Assembly (NCBI GenBank): GCA_963970005.1
Contig: CAXAMN010025628.1
Span: 663,518-727,517, forward strand
Reading direction: 5' to 3'
Source of the DNA: Durusdinium trenchii
Lineage: Eukaryota > Sar > Dinophyceae > Suessiales > Symbiodiniaceae
Length of the DNA stretch: 64,000 nt
Shown: piece by piece, positions 11,952 through 22,279 of the stretch
Layout: the number at the start of each line of letters is the position of its first letter
How positions within the stretch are numbered: the first letter of the stretch is position 1
The notes under the pieces: model-generated
Seen by the model: only the letters and a program-made list of their open reading frames with translations
Database searches by the model: none
What the model was told of the DNA's origin: nothing
Made by a program: the position numbers and the translations under genes

Positions 11952-12680
11952 TTGCAACCTATAAATACTTGGTTGGGCAGCACTTTTTTTCGCAGTTCCC
12001 TGGCATTCCATCTTCAGTTCCAACAAGATCAACTTGGCTTGGTCGCTAGTCGGATGTTGGTCCAAAAAGCTGATCTCCCTCGACCCACACTCGGTTCTCG
12101 GAACCCTCCGTTCTCCGAACGTTCCCTCCGTTCGGCTCCGAACGAGGTTCATTCGTCCCGCGACCCTCAAGGTGCGAAGAGCCCGTCCGGTGCCGGTGTT
12201 TGGTGGTGGTCAGACGGAGGTCGGAGGCACCCCCCCGGTGAGAAGAGCCAGTCTGGTTGGACGATCCTGGCGTGGCTGCAAGAGCAGGAGGGGGTAGAAA
12301 TGATCTTGATGAGAGATCCATGTCCAAACACGCCGAGTAAACCGGAGTTCTCCAAGCCCTTTCTCAGGGTCCAGGTCCTTTCTCCGGGGTCCGCACGGGT
12401 TTATGAGAGGTTCTCTTGGTTTATTGGTGGCATCACACCATATCAAATCCAACAATGTCTTCGTTACCGAAGTCGTGTTGCCAATGAAGATGTAGAAAAG
12501 CCAGACAGAAACACCACCACCCTAGCATCCGAACAACAAACATCGCATTGTTGTTTATTGATCGTTTGTTTGTTGTTTTTCATGTTTTCAGTTTGGTGTT
12601 GTTTTGTTTTTGTCTATTATGTATTTTGTTGTTTATTTTGGGGGGGGTGGACGGTGGGGCGGGCTGGCTTTACAGATTGA
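11952..12680 (+). CDS. Hypothetical 242-codon ORF
   Basis: An open frame of 242 codons with no recognised domain. The first two thirds are polar. The last 40 or so residues are a Cys/Phe/Val/Leu-rich hydrophobic run encoded by a TTGTT/GTTTT low-complexity tract (about 12545-12645). That tract resembles the T-rich DNA at 15.6-15.8 kb, so the apparent membrane segment may only reflect simple-sequence DNA. Low confidence as a gene. Confidence 0.2.
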   Translation: MQPINTWLGSTFFRSSLAFHLQFQQDQLGLVASRMLVQKADLPRPTLGSRNPPFSERSLRSAPNEVHSSRDPQGAKSPSGAGVWWWSDGGRRHPPGEKSQSGWTILAWLQEQEGVEMILMRDPCPNTPSKPEFSKPFLRVQVLSPGSARVYERFSWFIGGITPYQIQQCLRYRSRVANEDVEKPDRNTTTLASEQQTSHCCLLIVCLLFFMFSVWCCFVFVYYVFCCLFWGGWTVGRAGFTD

Positions 12681-12837
12681 ACCTGCCTGATCCGGCTGTT
12701 CACTCCGCCAGGCGCGGCAGCCGCCAAGCCCTCCGATGAGTCCACCTGCCAGGTGTGCTTTGCGGATGCGAAGCTGGCAAAGCGAACTCGGAGGACCAAA
12801 GAGAGGTGAAGTGATCGTAAATAGGACGCGTCACCTG

Positions 12838-12905
12838 GAGCAAAGGGCATCGCTACTAGGAACAAGGGCATCGCTACTAGGAACAAGAAGCTAGTAGAAA
12901 CAAGC
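12838..12905 (+). repeat. Minisatellite patch, CTACTAGGAACAAGG family
   Basis: Two adjacent units of GGGCATCGCTACTAGGAACA followed by a degenerate third. The core CTACTAGGAACAAGG is shared with the 40-bp array at 18.5 kb and with patches at 49.6, 55.4 and 61.7 kb. Confidence 0.8.
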
Positions 12906-15172
12906 AGCTTGTAAATAGAATTAAAAGTCTGGGGTACCACACTGGGATAGTCGCGGCGTCGCATCCTGGAACGCCACCCGGTAGCTCCAGCTGCATGCAG
13001 CCGCGATGACCTTGAAGATCAATTGGTCACAAACAGCGATTAGGCTGGGAACAAACTGGCCATGTTATGTCATGGTACAAGACAGGTAAGTGATTTTCGC
13101 TTGTATGACGTTTGTGCAGTGGCAGTTTCAACCTCGTGGACAGTTAGAGAGACCTTTTGCATCCTCGTGACCCTTCTTCAATCAAAACCTGGTATTGGAG
13201 GTGCTTCGATGAATAGCTAGGGGTGGAGCTAGTCTTGACTTGTTTGACCAGGTCACTCTTGGCGAGGTTGAACAATGAAACCAGGACAAACCAGAGGATT
13301 TTGCAGGGTTTTTTCACCCGGGTGAATGTGATCACTCCCAAACATGTGCATAGTCTATGCAACTCTAACAAATCCGCTTGCGACCAGAAGAATCGCCCCA
13401 GGGTGATCTGACCTGAGGGGAGGATAGACGTTTTTTTATCATCTTTTTGGCCCTCTCACGGCAGGATTGACTGTGGGTCACCCTCCACACCCTCAATATG
13501 GCTGTGGGTCATAAACAAGGAGTCGTTGGTTGACCTGCCAGCCAGGTCAACCTACCAGAGTGAAACCAGCTCCAGGTGTTGGTCCATCCCCATATCCACC
13601 ACCTTCCCAAAGGCAAGTGGATCCCAATGATGGCCGGCACCCAGCCCAACACCGCGCGCAGGTTCCAGACGCGAGCTGCCACTGCTGCCGCATGGGCCGG
13701 GACGACGAGGGCAAACAGGATACGACCGGTTGAAGCGATTCTTCGCCAAAGAGCTTTGTGAAGATGGTAGATGATGGTAGCATGGTTGGGGAATCTTTCA
13801 TAGGCTGATGCTAGGAGACCAATTATTTCAGCAAGAGATATGTTGGGCATGAGTTTGTGTTTGTTATAAGATGTTGTAAGTATGCAGGATCTGTTATTGG
13901 TCCCCTACTCTTGATGGATGCTTGGCCCATGCATGGTGCCTAGTTGTGAGACTGCGCTGGGGTATAAGGGCTCATGTAGCATCATGTAACCTGTTTTCAA
14001 GTTTAGGTTTTCGCCATGGAGTAGCTGTTGCGATGTTTGCTGGCCATGCGTGTTGTTATTTCGGACGGTGTGTTGCGTATTACCACCAATTCCTCCTCCA
14101 CATTGATCTGCCATGAGACACCAGTGGTGTCCGCTCATGGGCGCTCTACTGGGCGATTCGCCTACCTAGGACTCAGGACCAGATTGATGGTCTGAAAAAA
14201 ACACCTTGTGCCGGTGCGGCATGGTAGATGAGTGTTCTCCAAGTGACCTCCAAGTGCCAACTTCTTGGCTTTGAACCTCTCCAGCGCTGGGATTTCCGCC
14301 GAGATGTTTGGCCGCCGCGAGCCACCTCCAGCGATGTTGTTTGAGCAGGACTTGTTGCCCGATTGCTCCGAATGAAGTTGCACTGAGTTACATGTACCTA
14401 TACCTAAGTCGCAGTATGTGTATATATATATATCATCCAACTGACTTTTGGCTACAGACAAGATCTTTTGAACATGGCGTGAACATGCTTGAAGAAAGTG
14501 ATGTGATTTGCTGGTAGACCTTGATCAAGCAAACAAACCGTTGATCGTTCACATTGATCATGAACATTGCTGTGTGCTTGGAAAATATGATGTTGAGCCA
14601 TGGAGTCCAAAGAAAGCATCAGTGAGGTATGAAGCATGGAGCATGCTGTAGCTAAGACAATGTGTATGGTTCCATTTGTAATGGAGGAAGGCAGGACACC
14701 CCACATCCTTTCAAGCCACGAGGTTTCCAAAGAAGCAGGAGTGAAATGAGTTTGGTTGGCATCGGGTTTCTGTAGTGTCAGAAGGATCGGAAATTTATAG
14801 ACATTGAAAGAGCTCTCAGAATAAGGTCGGTGACATGCCATTTTTAGCAGCAAGCTGATACCCCGTATATCTCTACTATACAGTATGCATATGTATGCAT
14901 ACTGTACATATATATTATATCATACGATATGTTTCTATGTTTTTTGCAGTTGATTCCTTTGTCCACCCGTTTCGGAAGCAACCAGCCGTCGGAACGAGTT
15001 GCTTGTGGCAAATAGTTGCCCAATGCATTCAAGTGTTTGTTACAAAGGTACGAGAAGACGCGAAAAGTTTCTTCTGTCACTGCTTTTGCGAGGGCAACCC
15101 TCAAGCAGCCTCTGGTGACTCCCCGAACACATCGGGGGCAGAGCCCAGGATGGCACCCTGCCAGGCCTGAAA
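12906..15172. other. Gene-poor stretch
   Basis: Short frames on both strands only, including a 133-codon minus-strand frame (14452-14853) without motifs. A near-perfect palindrome lies at 14879-14906. Confidence 0.45.
14879..14906. repeat. 28-bp inverted repeat
   Basis: Two perfect 13-bp arms (TACAGTATGCATA and its complement) are separated by two bases. They sit in an AT-rich zone upstream of further TATA-rich DNA. Confidence 0.85.
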
Positions 15173-15452
15173 GTGTCCAAGGCTTGTTTCAGTTTTGGTT
15201 GGGAGATTCCGATAAAACCGGGATCCTTTTCTCAGATTCATCCACCTATCCCTTCGGAGGAGGCGGACTTGGAGAAGCAAAAAGAGCTCCTGGTCTCAGA
15301 GATGAAGGAGCAATTGCAACACACCTGCGGCGAGCCACTGCAGGCGATCAATCCCATTAACGGGTCCAGGGCGAACGAACGGGGACCTACCGAACGATTC
15401 AACACTGCACCACATCAGGAGTTTCTCTACTTGGACCTACGACCATGTAAGT
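15173..15452 (+). CDS. Candidate exon, unknown protein
   Basis: An open frame with a charged, soluble-looking segment (residues such as EEADLEKQKELLVSEMKEQL, a likely helix) is followed by a donor-like AT|GTAAGT near 15448. The first residues of the frame look non-coding, so the true exon probably begins near the pyrimidine-rich site around 15230. Past 15453 the frame decays. No family recognised. Confidence 0.3.
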
Positions 15453-15633
15453 TCCTTGTGGTTCATATAGCACGGACGTTTGTTTGGGGGGGCTTCTCCT
15501 TTGTTCCGTCCAGAGGCTCTTATATTCATGTTGGAGGTAATGGTTCACAGGAAAGCCATCGTTTTGGGGGGGTGAACGCATTGTGAACAGTTTGGTGTTA
15601 GAAAGAACTCGCAGGCTCAGACTGAGGTCGATC

Positions 15634-15840
15634 ACGTGTATTTTGTCATTGTTCTGTCAGTTGTTTTGTCATTCTCGTTTCCTGGTGTCATTTGCTTCGT
15701 GTTGTGTGTTTTTTTCATGTGTTTGTCATTTGTGCTGTCATTCATGTTCCGAGCTCTCCTGTTTTCTGTATTTTGTATGTTGTTGTTTCTGACATTTCTG
15801 GAGTCATATTTTTTGTTGCATCATTTGTTGTGTTTAGCAG
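15634..15840 (+). repeat. T-rich cryptic repeat (TGTCATT/TTTCTGT)
   Basis: Low-complexity DNA with recurrent TGTCATT, CTGTCA and TTTTGT words. It is open in two frames and gives spurious Cys/Phe/Leu-rich peptides. A reverse-complement counterpart lies at 16280-16495. Confidence 0.65.
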
Positions 15841-16279
15841 CTGCTTCTCACAAAGTCAGCTTCAAAACGCTTTGCCCATCTATTTTGGTTCATGGGACAT
15901 ATTGAATATGCTGAGTCCTGCTGGAGGCCCCCCTGTGGACTCCACGCGGGACCAGAAGTCTAGTCTCGAGTCTAGAGCAACAGTGGGACTGAGTACACTT
16001 CAAACATGACAACCAGATGCCTAGAGAACACGATGAATTTCCATCAGACACGACAAATGCGTAGGTTTTGATTTCCATAGGTCCATAGGTATATACTGTA
16101 CTATATACTAGAATATTCTTGGCCCATCATGGGGTGGGATGAAGCCATGGACGAGATGGCTGTTGAATCAGAGCGGTTGAGTCAAGAGGTTGCCGAGGCA
16201 TCGGAAGTGAGAACCCCGTCAGATGATGGGGTCCAACAGGATGGCAATCCAAGGCAGCCACAGATTCATGGAATGAATA

Positions 16280-16495
16280 CTGAAACGCATAATCGTACCA
16301 CACAGTAGCAAAAAAAGACAAAAGAAAACATAGCAGGGCCAAACAACAGAAACATGACAGATTAATGACAGAAAAATAACAGGCCCTTTCAGAGCCCAGG
16401 ATTTCAAGCAACACAAAAATTACAGAAACATGAAATAGCCATTTCCCACATGACAAAACACATGAAAAAAGGAACTGACAGAACAATGACAGAGT
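16280..16495 (-). repeat. A-rich cryptic repeat, inverse of the 15.6-kb tract
   Basis: Recurrent AATGACAGA and GAAACATGA words. Read on the minus strand it resembles the 15.6-kb tract, sharing TGTCATTGTTCTGTCAGTT exactly. The hydrophobic minus-strand ORF at 16127-16705 is mostly this repeat. Confidence 0.6.
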
Positions 16496-16581
16496 GGCAA
16501 AATCCGTCCAAGGGTTTCCAGCCTTCTCGGTTGCCCAAGTTTCTTTGGGTTTTCCTGTAACTACATCACCTCCTTTACCAG

Positions 16582-16700
16582 ATTCCGTGCTCTTCCGACG
16601 ACCGGAGGTGCGGAAGTTGATCTTCCGAGACTTGCAGAGGCGGGGCACCGTGGCGACGTGGCTTGGGGCGGTGGGCACAGGCGTCCCCCCAAAACCTCCA
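16582..16700 (+). CDS. Candidate exon, unknown protein
   Basis: After an acceptor-like CTCCTTTACCAG (ending at 16581) the plus strand reads a basic segment with SVLFRRPEVRKLIFRDLQRR followed by GTVATWLGAVGTG. Composition is protein-like, unlike the repeat just upstream. The donor is not certain; a GT occurs near 16669. No family recognised. Confidence 0.25.
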
Positions 16701-17759
16701 CCCAAGAAGCTAGCCTTGAACGCGGTTGGCTATGGCTTAGAATATGGTTGGACATTCTGTACCTTTTTGGAATATGTTTGGATATTTATATGCGACATAG
16801 CTGTATGGACACTATCCTAGCTAAGAAGTGGCGTTCAAGATGCAAGCACGGTTTGCTCCGCGGTGTTTTTTCACTTTGGTTCGAAGTATATACTCGCAAT
16901 TTGTCACTTCGATTGAATGCTGTGCCCGGTTGTGCACGAGGTCAGGCCATCCAGCTTTGGCACTCAGTGACGTCACGTGGGTCATGGGCCCCGAGAAAAC
17001 GGGAGGGCCGAATTGGTCCTTTGACGGGTGATGCCATCCATGGATTCTGGGTGGCGTTGAAGGCTGTATGAGGGTGTTCGTCCGCCAGACAGACGAAATC
17101 CGCGGATTTCGTCAGAGGTTTCAGCGCCGGTTTCATTTTCAGCCATCAAGATGGGGGGCATTCGGGACAATGTCTTTTCAGCACACATTGCACGGCTACG
17201 CTGCTGCATTTGTACAAAAGGTGGTCATATCTCCACAACATTGATATTTGGTGGCGTTGATTCCGACGAGAGTTCATCATGTTGATCCATGCCCGGCAGG
17301 CAGTTGCATCCGGACAAGAACACTCACTGTGAGGAGGCCCTTTTTTTCAACGAAGCGAGCCGTCAACGTTCCATCCATTTTGACCTAAAGCGTATGTATG
17401 CCAACATATGCTAAATAATTAGTGATGGCAACATGATTTTTGTGACGTCTGCAGGGGCTTCGGTGCAGACCTCCAAGAGGGTGCTTCAGGCGTCCATGCA
17501 TTTGTAACGGCCCCCAGTCACGGGTACCAGAAAAGGCCTGTTATGAGAAGTTTTTTGGGGTTTTTCTTTTGATCCCCAGGGTTAGCGGTAGCGATGCATT
17601 GAATTGCATGTTTACCGTAGAATGGAGTTGAGTACAGTACTTGGATCCAAGTTTGATCGGACGATGGTTGGTGGATTTCCTGTTTCTCCAGATTCACTCA
17701 AATGAAGAAGTGCCAAGAATAGCACTTGCTAGTCTGAACGCAGTGCCCTTTCTAGTGCC

Positions 17760-18005
17760 TCTTTCAGGTGCCTTCAGCCTGACTCCTTCCGGTCGCCTCA
17801 CCCGGTCGCCTTCCACGTTTTGGGCCATGCCGTCAGCCCGGTTGAATCACGCCAGGCTGCCAAGCATGCCTTCCAAAAGCTAATGGAGGAACGTTGGGGA
17901 ACCCAGCACCACAAGCTGTGGAGTTTGGGGTTAGAGGCATGGCATGAAGCCAGTTTTACATTGTACAACATGGTCATTCAAAACATGAGACATAGATTAG
18001 TTTGA
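17760..18005 (+). CDS. Candidate terminal exon
   Basis: The frame ending at the stop at 18003-18005 includes QAAKHAFQKLMEERWGTQHH and KLWSLGLEAWHEASFTLYNM, amphipathic and protein-like. The upstream limit is uncertain because an overlapping frame (17641-17883) competes. No domain recognised. Confidence 0.25.
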   Translation, partial: SFRCLQPDSFRSPHPVAFHVLGHAVSPVESRQAAKHAFQKLMEERWGTQHHKLWSLGLEAWHEASFTLYNMVIQNMRHRLV

Positions 18006-18462
18006 TCATGCTACAAGCAGCGTATGTCTATATAATATAAGTACTTTGTTGTTCTTAAAACGGCCGCTTGAAGTGCCAAAGAAGTTATTTCGCTTGCTCT
18101 CTTAGTCTTAGTGTTCTTGTTTCTGTTATTTTTTCCCTTTCCTCTCTACTTGAAGCTACTCCGGGCCAGATTTTCAAGAGGCTTTTCTGGGTGCTTCTGT
18201 TGTGTTGGGGCGCCTTTAGGCTTCGGATGTCCGACTTTCTTCAGCCTTTTTCATCGCAGAGTTTGATGAGTTTGCGGATTTGGGCAGGTCTATTTTTGCA
18301 AGACTCAACACATCCAAACACCTTTAAACACTCCGATTCCACCAAACCATCCGGCAGAAAGCCTGACATTCGCACAGCTGCCTTCCACCAATTTGGACAC
18401 GGAAGACCAATGGCCTGAGGGCCGGCCCGGGACACCTCTACAAAGACATACGCTCTGTGAAA

Positions 18463-18775
18463 TAAGGAACACGGACGCTACTAGGGGCTCCTGGCCTTAC
18501 TACTAGGAACAAGGACGCTACTAGGGGCTCCTTGGCCTTACTACTAGGAACAAGGACGCTACTACGGGCTCCTGGCCTTATTAGTAGGAACAAGGACGCT
18601 ACTAGGGGCTCCTGGCAGTACTACTAGGAACAAGGACGCTACTAGGGGCTCCTGGCCTTACTACTAGGAACAAGGACGCTACTAGGGGCTCCTGGCCTTA
18701 CTACTAGGAGCAAGGACGCTACTCGGGGCTCCTGACATCGCTACTTGGAGCAAGGACGCAACTAGGGGCTATTAG
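18463..18775 (+). repeat. 40-bp tandem minisatellite, about 8 units
   Basis: Units start near 18481, 18521, 18562, 18602, 18642, 18682, 18722 and 18762. The unit reads CTAGGGGCTCCTGGCCTTAC then TACTAGGAACAAGGACGCTA. One 41-bp unit and a few substitutions are present, with the last two units most diverged. It is the densest member of the dispersed family. Confidence 0.93.
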
Positions 18776-19508
18776 TCATGTCATGGAAGTGGAAAATCAC
18801 CTGTTTTAGGCCTAGTTGATTTTGTCACAATTCGTAGTCAAACGTTTGAGTTTTTTCTTTGTATACTTACTTATATTGTATCTTCATGGTCCGCTACGTA
18901 CCCAGCAATTACCAAAGGAGGCAACGGAGCGGGACAGAGCCGTGCGATGTGGTGTAGCGTAAAATTGTCATCCAAGGGCCATTTTCCATCTTCCGGGGAG
19001 TTTGTATTTATGAATTAGTTTTTATAAACAATAAATATATACAGTTTGCTTTATTTTCTAAAGGGAGTGTTTGACGACGATGTCAGCAATCGTCTTCTAT
19101 TGCCGAGGTCAGCATAGCACTCGCCTTTGGAACAAAAACTCAAAAAATTCTGGTTGTGAGCCAGTCAATATAATATATATTTGGTAACGTAGATGGGACA
19201 TGTCAAACTACAAGAGGATGAAGATGAGGAAGATGGCCGCAAATGTAGTTTGACCCACTTTCTGCTGCAGGAATGGCCGTTTGGGGCGTTTCAGGTGATC
19301 ATCATGGCTAGAGGCTTTTTTTTCCTGAATCCAAGGCAAGAGCTACTTGAAGCCATGACGCCGGGCTCCTCAGCCTGGATCGACGTGATTTTTCTCCTTC
19401 CGGAATGAGATCACGTCAATCGGTGTTGGGAGTTTTGAGAAGTACTGTAAATGGGCGAACGAGGTCCACCGCGCTCACAATGCTATAGGAAGAGCGAGTT
19501 AAACATAT
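18776..19508. other. Flank upstream of copia element 1
   Basis: AT-rich patches (around 19010-19060 and 19165-19180) and a 71-codon frame (19193-19408) with an acidic stretch near its start but no known domain. The last five bases, CATAT (19504-19508), are the 5' copy of the element's target-site duplication. Confidence 0.5.
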
Positions 19509-19713
19509 TGTGAAATTGCCCTTGGAGTGCATTTCTTGTCAGGTGTCCTCACGTGGCCATATTATTGGCTGAAGGCCTTGAGCCGTTGTTCGGCTTGATC
19601 GGAAAAGGCGCGTGCCGCTATGTCGTGAGGTCTAGTGACCTAGGACCGGTTGCAGTTGATTGTGATCTACATTGACATTGAGTTGTTGGGTATTTGCTGC
19701 TACCAGTTCCGCA
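19509..19713 (+). repeat. 5' LTR of element 1 (205 bp)
   Basis: Begins TGTGAAATTG and ends CAGTTCCGCA. It matches the 3' LTR over its full length apart from two 3-bp insertions and one T/C change. It should carry promoter and transcript start; no TATA box is obvious. A stretch at 19550-19574 resembles the dinoflagellate spliced leader with a 3-bp insertion. Confidence 0.95.
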
Positions 19714-19727
19714 TGGTAGCGGAGCCC
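19714..19727 (+). promoter_or_regulatory. Primer-binding site of element 1
   Basis: TGGTAGCGGAGCCC starts directly after the LTR. The same 14 nt abut the 5' LTR of element 2. TGGTA at this place is typical of retrotransposons primed by a tRNA 3' end, often initiator tRNA-Met. The tRNA identity is inferred. The following GGGGCTACC can pair back onto the site. Confidence 0.85.
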
Positions 19728-19858
19728 CGCTCCAAGGGGCTACCGTTGACCACCAGTTGTTGACAACAGTTGTTGGCAGTTGTTGGTGTGGTGCGACCAT
19801 CCTGGTCGCCAGTGTGCAGTGACACAGGTCACTGATCCAACAGGATCATTCTGATCCA
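19728..19858 (+). other. Untranslated leader of element 1
   Basis: About 130 bp between the primer site and gag ATG, with several GTTGTTG words and short inverted repeats such as GCGACCATCCTGGTCGC. Expected to hold packaging signals; none is identifiable. Confidence 0.6.
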
Positions 19859-20899
19859 ATGGAGTCGAAGGACCAGTCCTTCTACTCTTTGAGCTTTGAT
19901 GGCAAGCCCGCGTCGTACCGCGAGTTCAGAAGAAAGACAATCCTTGCAGTCGCAAGCCTGGAATCAAAGCATGTGCACTTAGCTGGACCTCGCCTCCTCG
20001 CTCGCCTCACTGGTGAAGCCTACAGGGCAACAGAACATCTGAATGTTTCAGAGTTGAGACAAGAAGATGGCTGGACAAAGGTGATTCGTGCGTTGGATGC
20101 TCACTACCAGTTTCTGCCTCAGACAGAAATGCATGATGCTGTTGATTCATTTCTCTTTGACCTCAAAAGACGTCCACACGAAGGTGCAACAAGTTTTGCT
20201 TCGCGTTTCAAGACAGCATTGGCGCGTGTTCAAACTTTGATTGCACAAGAACGTGAGACGCTCAAGGTCAAACGGAGACGACAGGGGAAAGGTCCCAAAG
20301 ATGCTGTCCATGATCCTCCGAGCAGTGTCGAACCGACAGATGAAGAAACCTATGATGAGGACATTCATGGACGCTTCTTTGAGAGCCTTCACCGTCAGCC
20401 TCCGGCTGGCCCTGCCGCGTCAGCTGCAGGCGCAAGACCGGCCTCAGCACCGGGTGAACACGAGCGAGAGGAACCACCTCCTCCCGCCGATGCTGAGGTA
20501 CACACGGAGCCTGCACGAAGCAGGCCGGCTTCAACGACAAGTTCAAAGAGAAAGGCAGAATCCAAAGGTACTCAAGCTGCTGATGAAGAAAAAGACCGAT
20601 TGAAGATGGAACAAATGCTGGGCAACATTGAAAAAGGTCACCTCAAGCCGAAGCCTATTTTCCCACAGACAGTGTTGGGGCATTTGTTCATGAAGAAGTT
20701 TGGGCTTTCACGTGAACAGAAAGCTCAGGTGATCCGTGCAACAGGTGGCTCAGCTCGGTTCCAGGATGTGGAGAAGATCCTCCGTGCCTCAGACATGGAA
20801 GAGTCACGTTCCAATCCGGAGAACCGTCGCTTCGATCCACGTCGTCCACATCCTCCTCCACGACGGCGTGGTTCCAGAAGGAGATTCATCAGGACTTGA
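19859..20899 (+). CDS. gag: Gag-like capsid protein (element 1)
   Basis: A 346-codon frame starting about 145 bp after the LTR, at the first long ATG. Residues 10-125 (from FDGKPASYREFRRKTILAVA, then AGPRLLARLTGEAYRATEHL) match the helical copia Gag pattern, in which a target-like Trp/Tyr motif precedes helices ending in SFASRF. Acidic and proline-rich spacers follow (about 160-225). No CCHC zinc knuckle is visible, unlike element 2. The last 20 or so residues are Arg-rich and probably out of frame: the next frame (+1) carries the continuation into protease. Gag would form the cytoplasmic virus-like particle. Confidence 0.8.
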   Translation: MESKDQSFYSLSFDGKPASYREFRRKTILAVASLESKHVHLAGPRLLARLTGEAYRATEHLNVSELRQEDGWTKVIRALDAHYQFLPQTEMHDAVDSFLFDLKRRPHEGATSFASRFKTALARVQTLIAQERETLKVKRRRQGKGPKDAVHDPPSSVEPTDEETYDEDIHGRFFESLHRQPPAGPAASAAGARPASAPGEHEREEPPPPADAEVHTEPARSRPASTTSSKRKAESKGTQAADEEKDRLKMEQMLGNIEKGHLKPKPIFPQTVLGHLFMKKFGLSREQKAQVIRATGGSARFQDVEKILRASDMEESRSNPENRRFDPRRPHPPPRRRGSRRRFIRT

Positions 20900-21538
20900 A
20901 GACATAGAAGAGCTCGCACTCTGCAGTGAATCTGGTTCAGAAGAAGCGTTGGTCGCCGACGGAGACGGCGATGAACAAGCCGTGGATTCAGAGCTGGAAG
21001 CTGAGTTGCAGGAAGTGTACGAGGTCAAACAAAAGGCCAAAAAGGACTTCAAGAAGTCGTTCAAAACATACAAAGAGACACGAAAGAAAGTGAGAGAGTT
21101 GAAAAGAGCAAGACAGCCTTATTTCCCAGTGGTAGCCATACAGCCAGAATCAGGAGGTCCACCATCGGGGACAGGGACAAGCACATCTTCGCAGATGCCA
21201 GCAAAACAATCCTTTCGTTATGACAAGTCCGGACAGAACAGTCGAGGTGGCCCCAAGGCCTTTCCTCGCAAGAAACCGGAAGTTCGTCCGAGACGCGAGG
21301 ATGCCAATTTTGCAGAAGCAGGGTATGTCACAGAATTCAACTACATGATCAACGAGGGACAGCCTTTGGAGATTCTTTTAGCATCAATACCATTGGGTTG
21401 TGTGATCATTGATACAGGTTGTACAACGTCAGTTGTTGGTCGGGAAACAGCACAAGAGTTAACAGCCATGATGAAGCAATATGGTTTTCCCTTGCCTGTT
21501 GATGTTGAATTGCCGCCAGTAGAGCTCCGGGGTTTTTT
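20866..21538 (+). CDS. Spacer and aspartic protease N-terminal part (element 1)
   Basis: This frame, +1 relative to gag, is open from 20736. Likely coding begins near 20866 with an acidic segment and a lysine-rich helix (EVKQKAKKDFKKSFKTYKET). The protease active-site motif IIDTGCTTSVVG has its catalytic Asp codon at 21410. Retrotransposon proteases work as dimers with one D-T/S-G per subunit and cleave Gag-Pol inside the particle. The frame goes wrong at a T6 run (21533-21538), beyond which protease-like sequence continues in another frame. Confidence 0.75.
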
Positions 21539-22230
21539 CTGGAGAAAAGACCACAACCACCTCAGGTCTGAAGTGGACAGTCAAACTGGGATCTCTGTGG
21601 GGCACAGTGACAACATATGTCATCGAGGGCCGAACACCGTTTTTGCTCTCACGCCGTGTGCTTGAAGGAATGCAAGCAACTCTTGATCTTGGTGCCGGAA
21701 CCATTTCGAGTGAGAAGCATCACATGTCCGCAGTACCTCTCAAGCGTGCCGCCAATGGCCATTAAGTTGCTGCCGATCTGTGAATTCCCTCGGAATACCA
21801 AGCGGAGGAAGCTGCCTTTGCAGGCACGACCGTGCCATCAGAGGAAGCTGCCGTCGCCGGCACGCCCGTGCCATCAAAGCCAAGCCTGACAGCCATGAGT
21901 CAGGTTATCAATGAGCCCAATGCACCATGTGCACCATCCGCAAGGCACAGTGAAGAGCCTAAACAAAAGGAACAGTTAAAAACGTCATCTAGAGATAGAA
22001 TCTTGAGCCGAAAGAAAGCTTTGCAACGCATTGTGAAAAACACTAGGCAAGGTATCGTGAACATGCGTCGTTTTCACGAAGAACTGAAAATAGTGTTTGG
22101 GGATAGAGCTCATGAGTGCAAACAGTGTTTCGTTGCCTATAGGCCTCGACTAGAGCGTATTCCGGAAGATGCAATGCACCAGCCGTATCTAAGAGCTGTT
22201 GCAATCCTTTCGACGGAATCCTTGAAATAA
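21539..22230 (+). pseudogene. Protease C-terminal part and linker, interrupted
   Basis: After the T6 run, another frame continues the protease: WTVKLGSLWGTVTTYVIEGR then TPFLLSRRVLEGMQATLDLG, the usual flap and C-terminal strands. It meets TAA at 21763 and TGA at 21781, then stays open to 22230 as a Pro/Ala/Lys linker of unknown role that contains ECKQCF. A short direct repeat (GAGGAAGCTGCC) lies in the linker. The stops make this part non-functional unless they are read errors. Confidence 0.6.
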
Positions 22231-22279
22231 CCCCGTCGGTTCACTGCGTCAGGTCAATGCCAAACTGATCTTATCACGT

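Noticed and set aside
16127-16705. 192-codon minus-strand ORF with apparent membrane helices
   Set aside because: The hydrophobic segment is a translation of the A-rich cryptic repeat; the plus-strand exon at its end is the better reading.
18463-18775. CRISPR array
   Set aside because: The 40-bp units are contiguous, with no unique spacers and no cas genes; it is a minisatellite in eukaryotic DNA.
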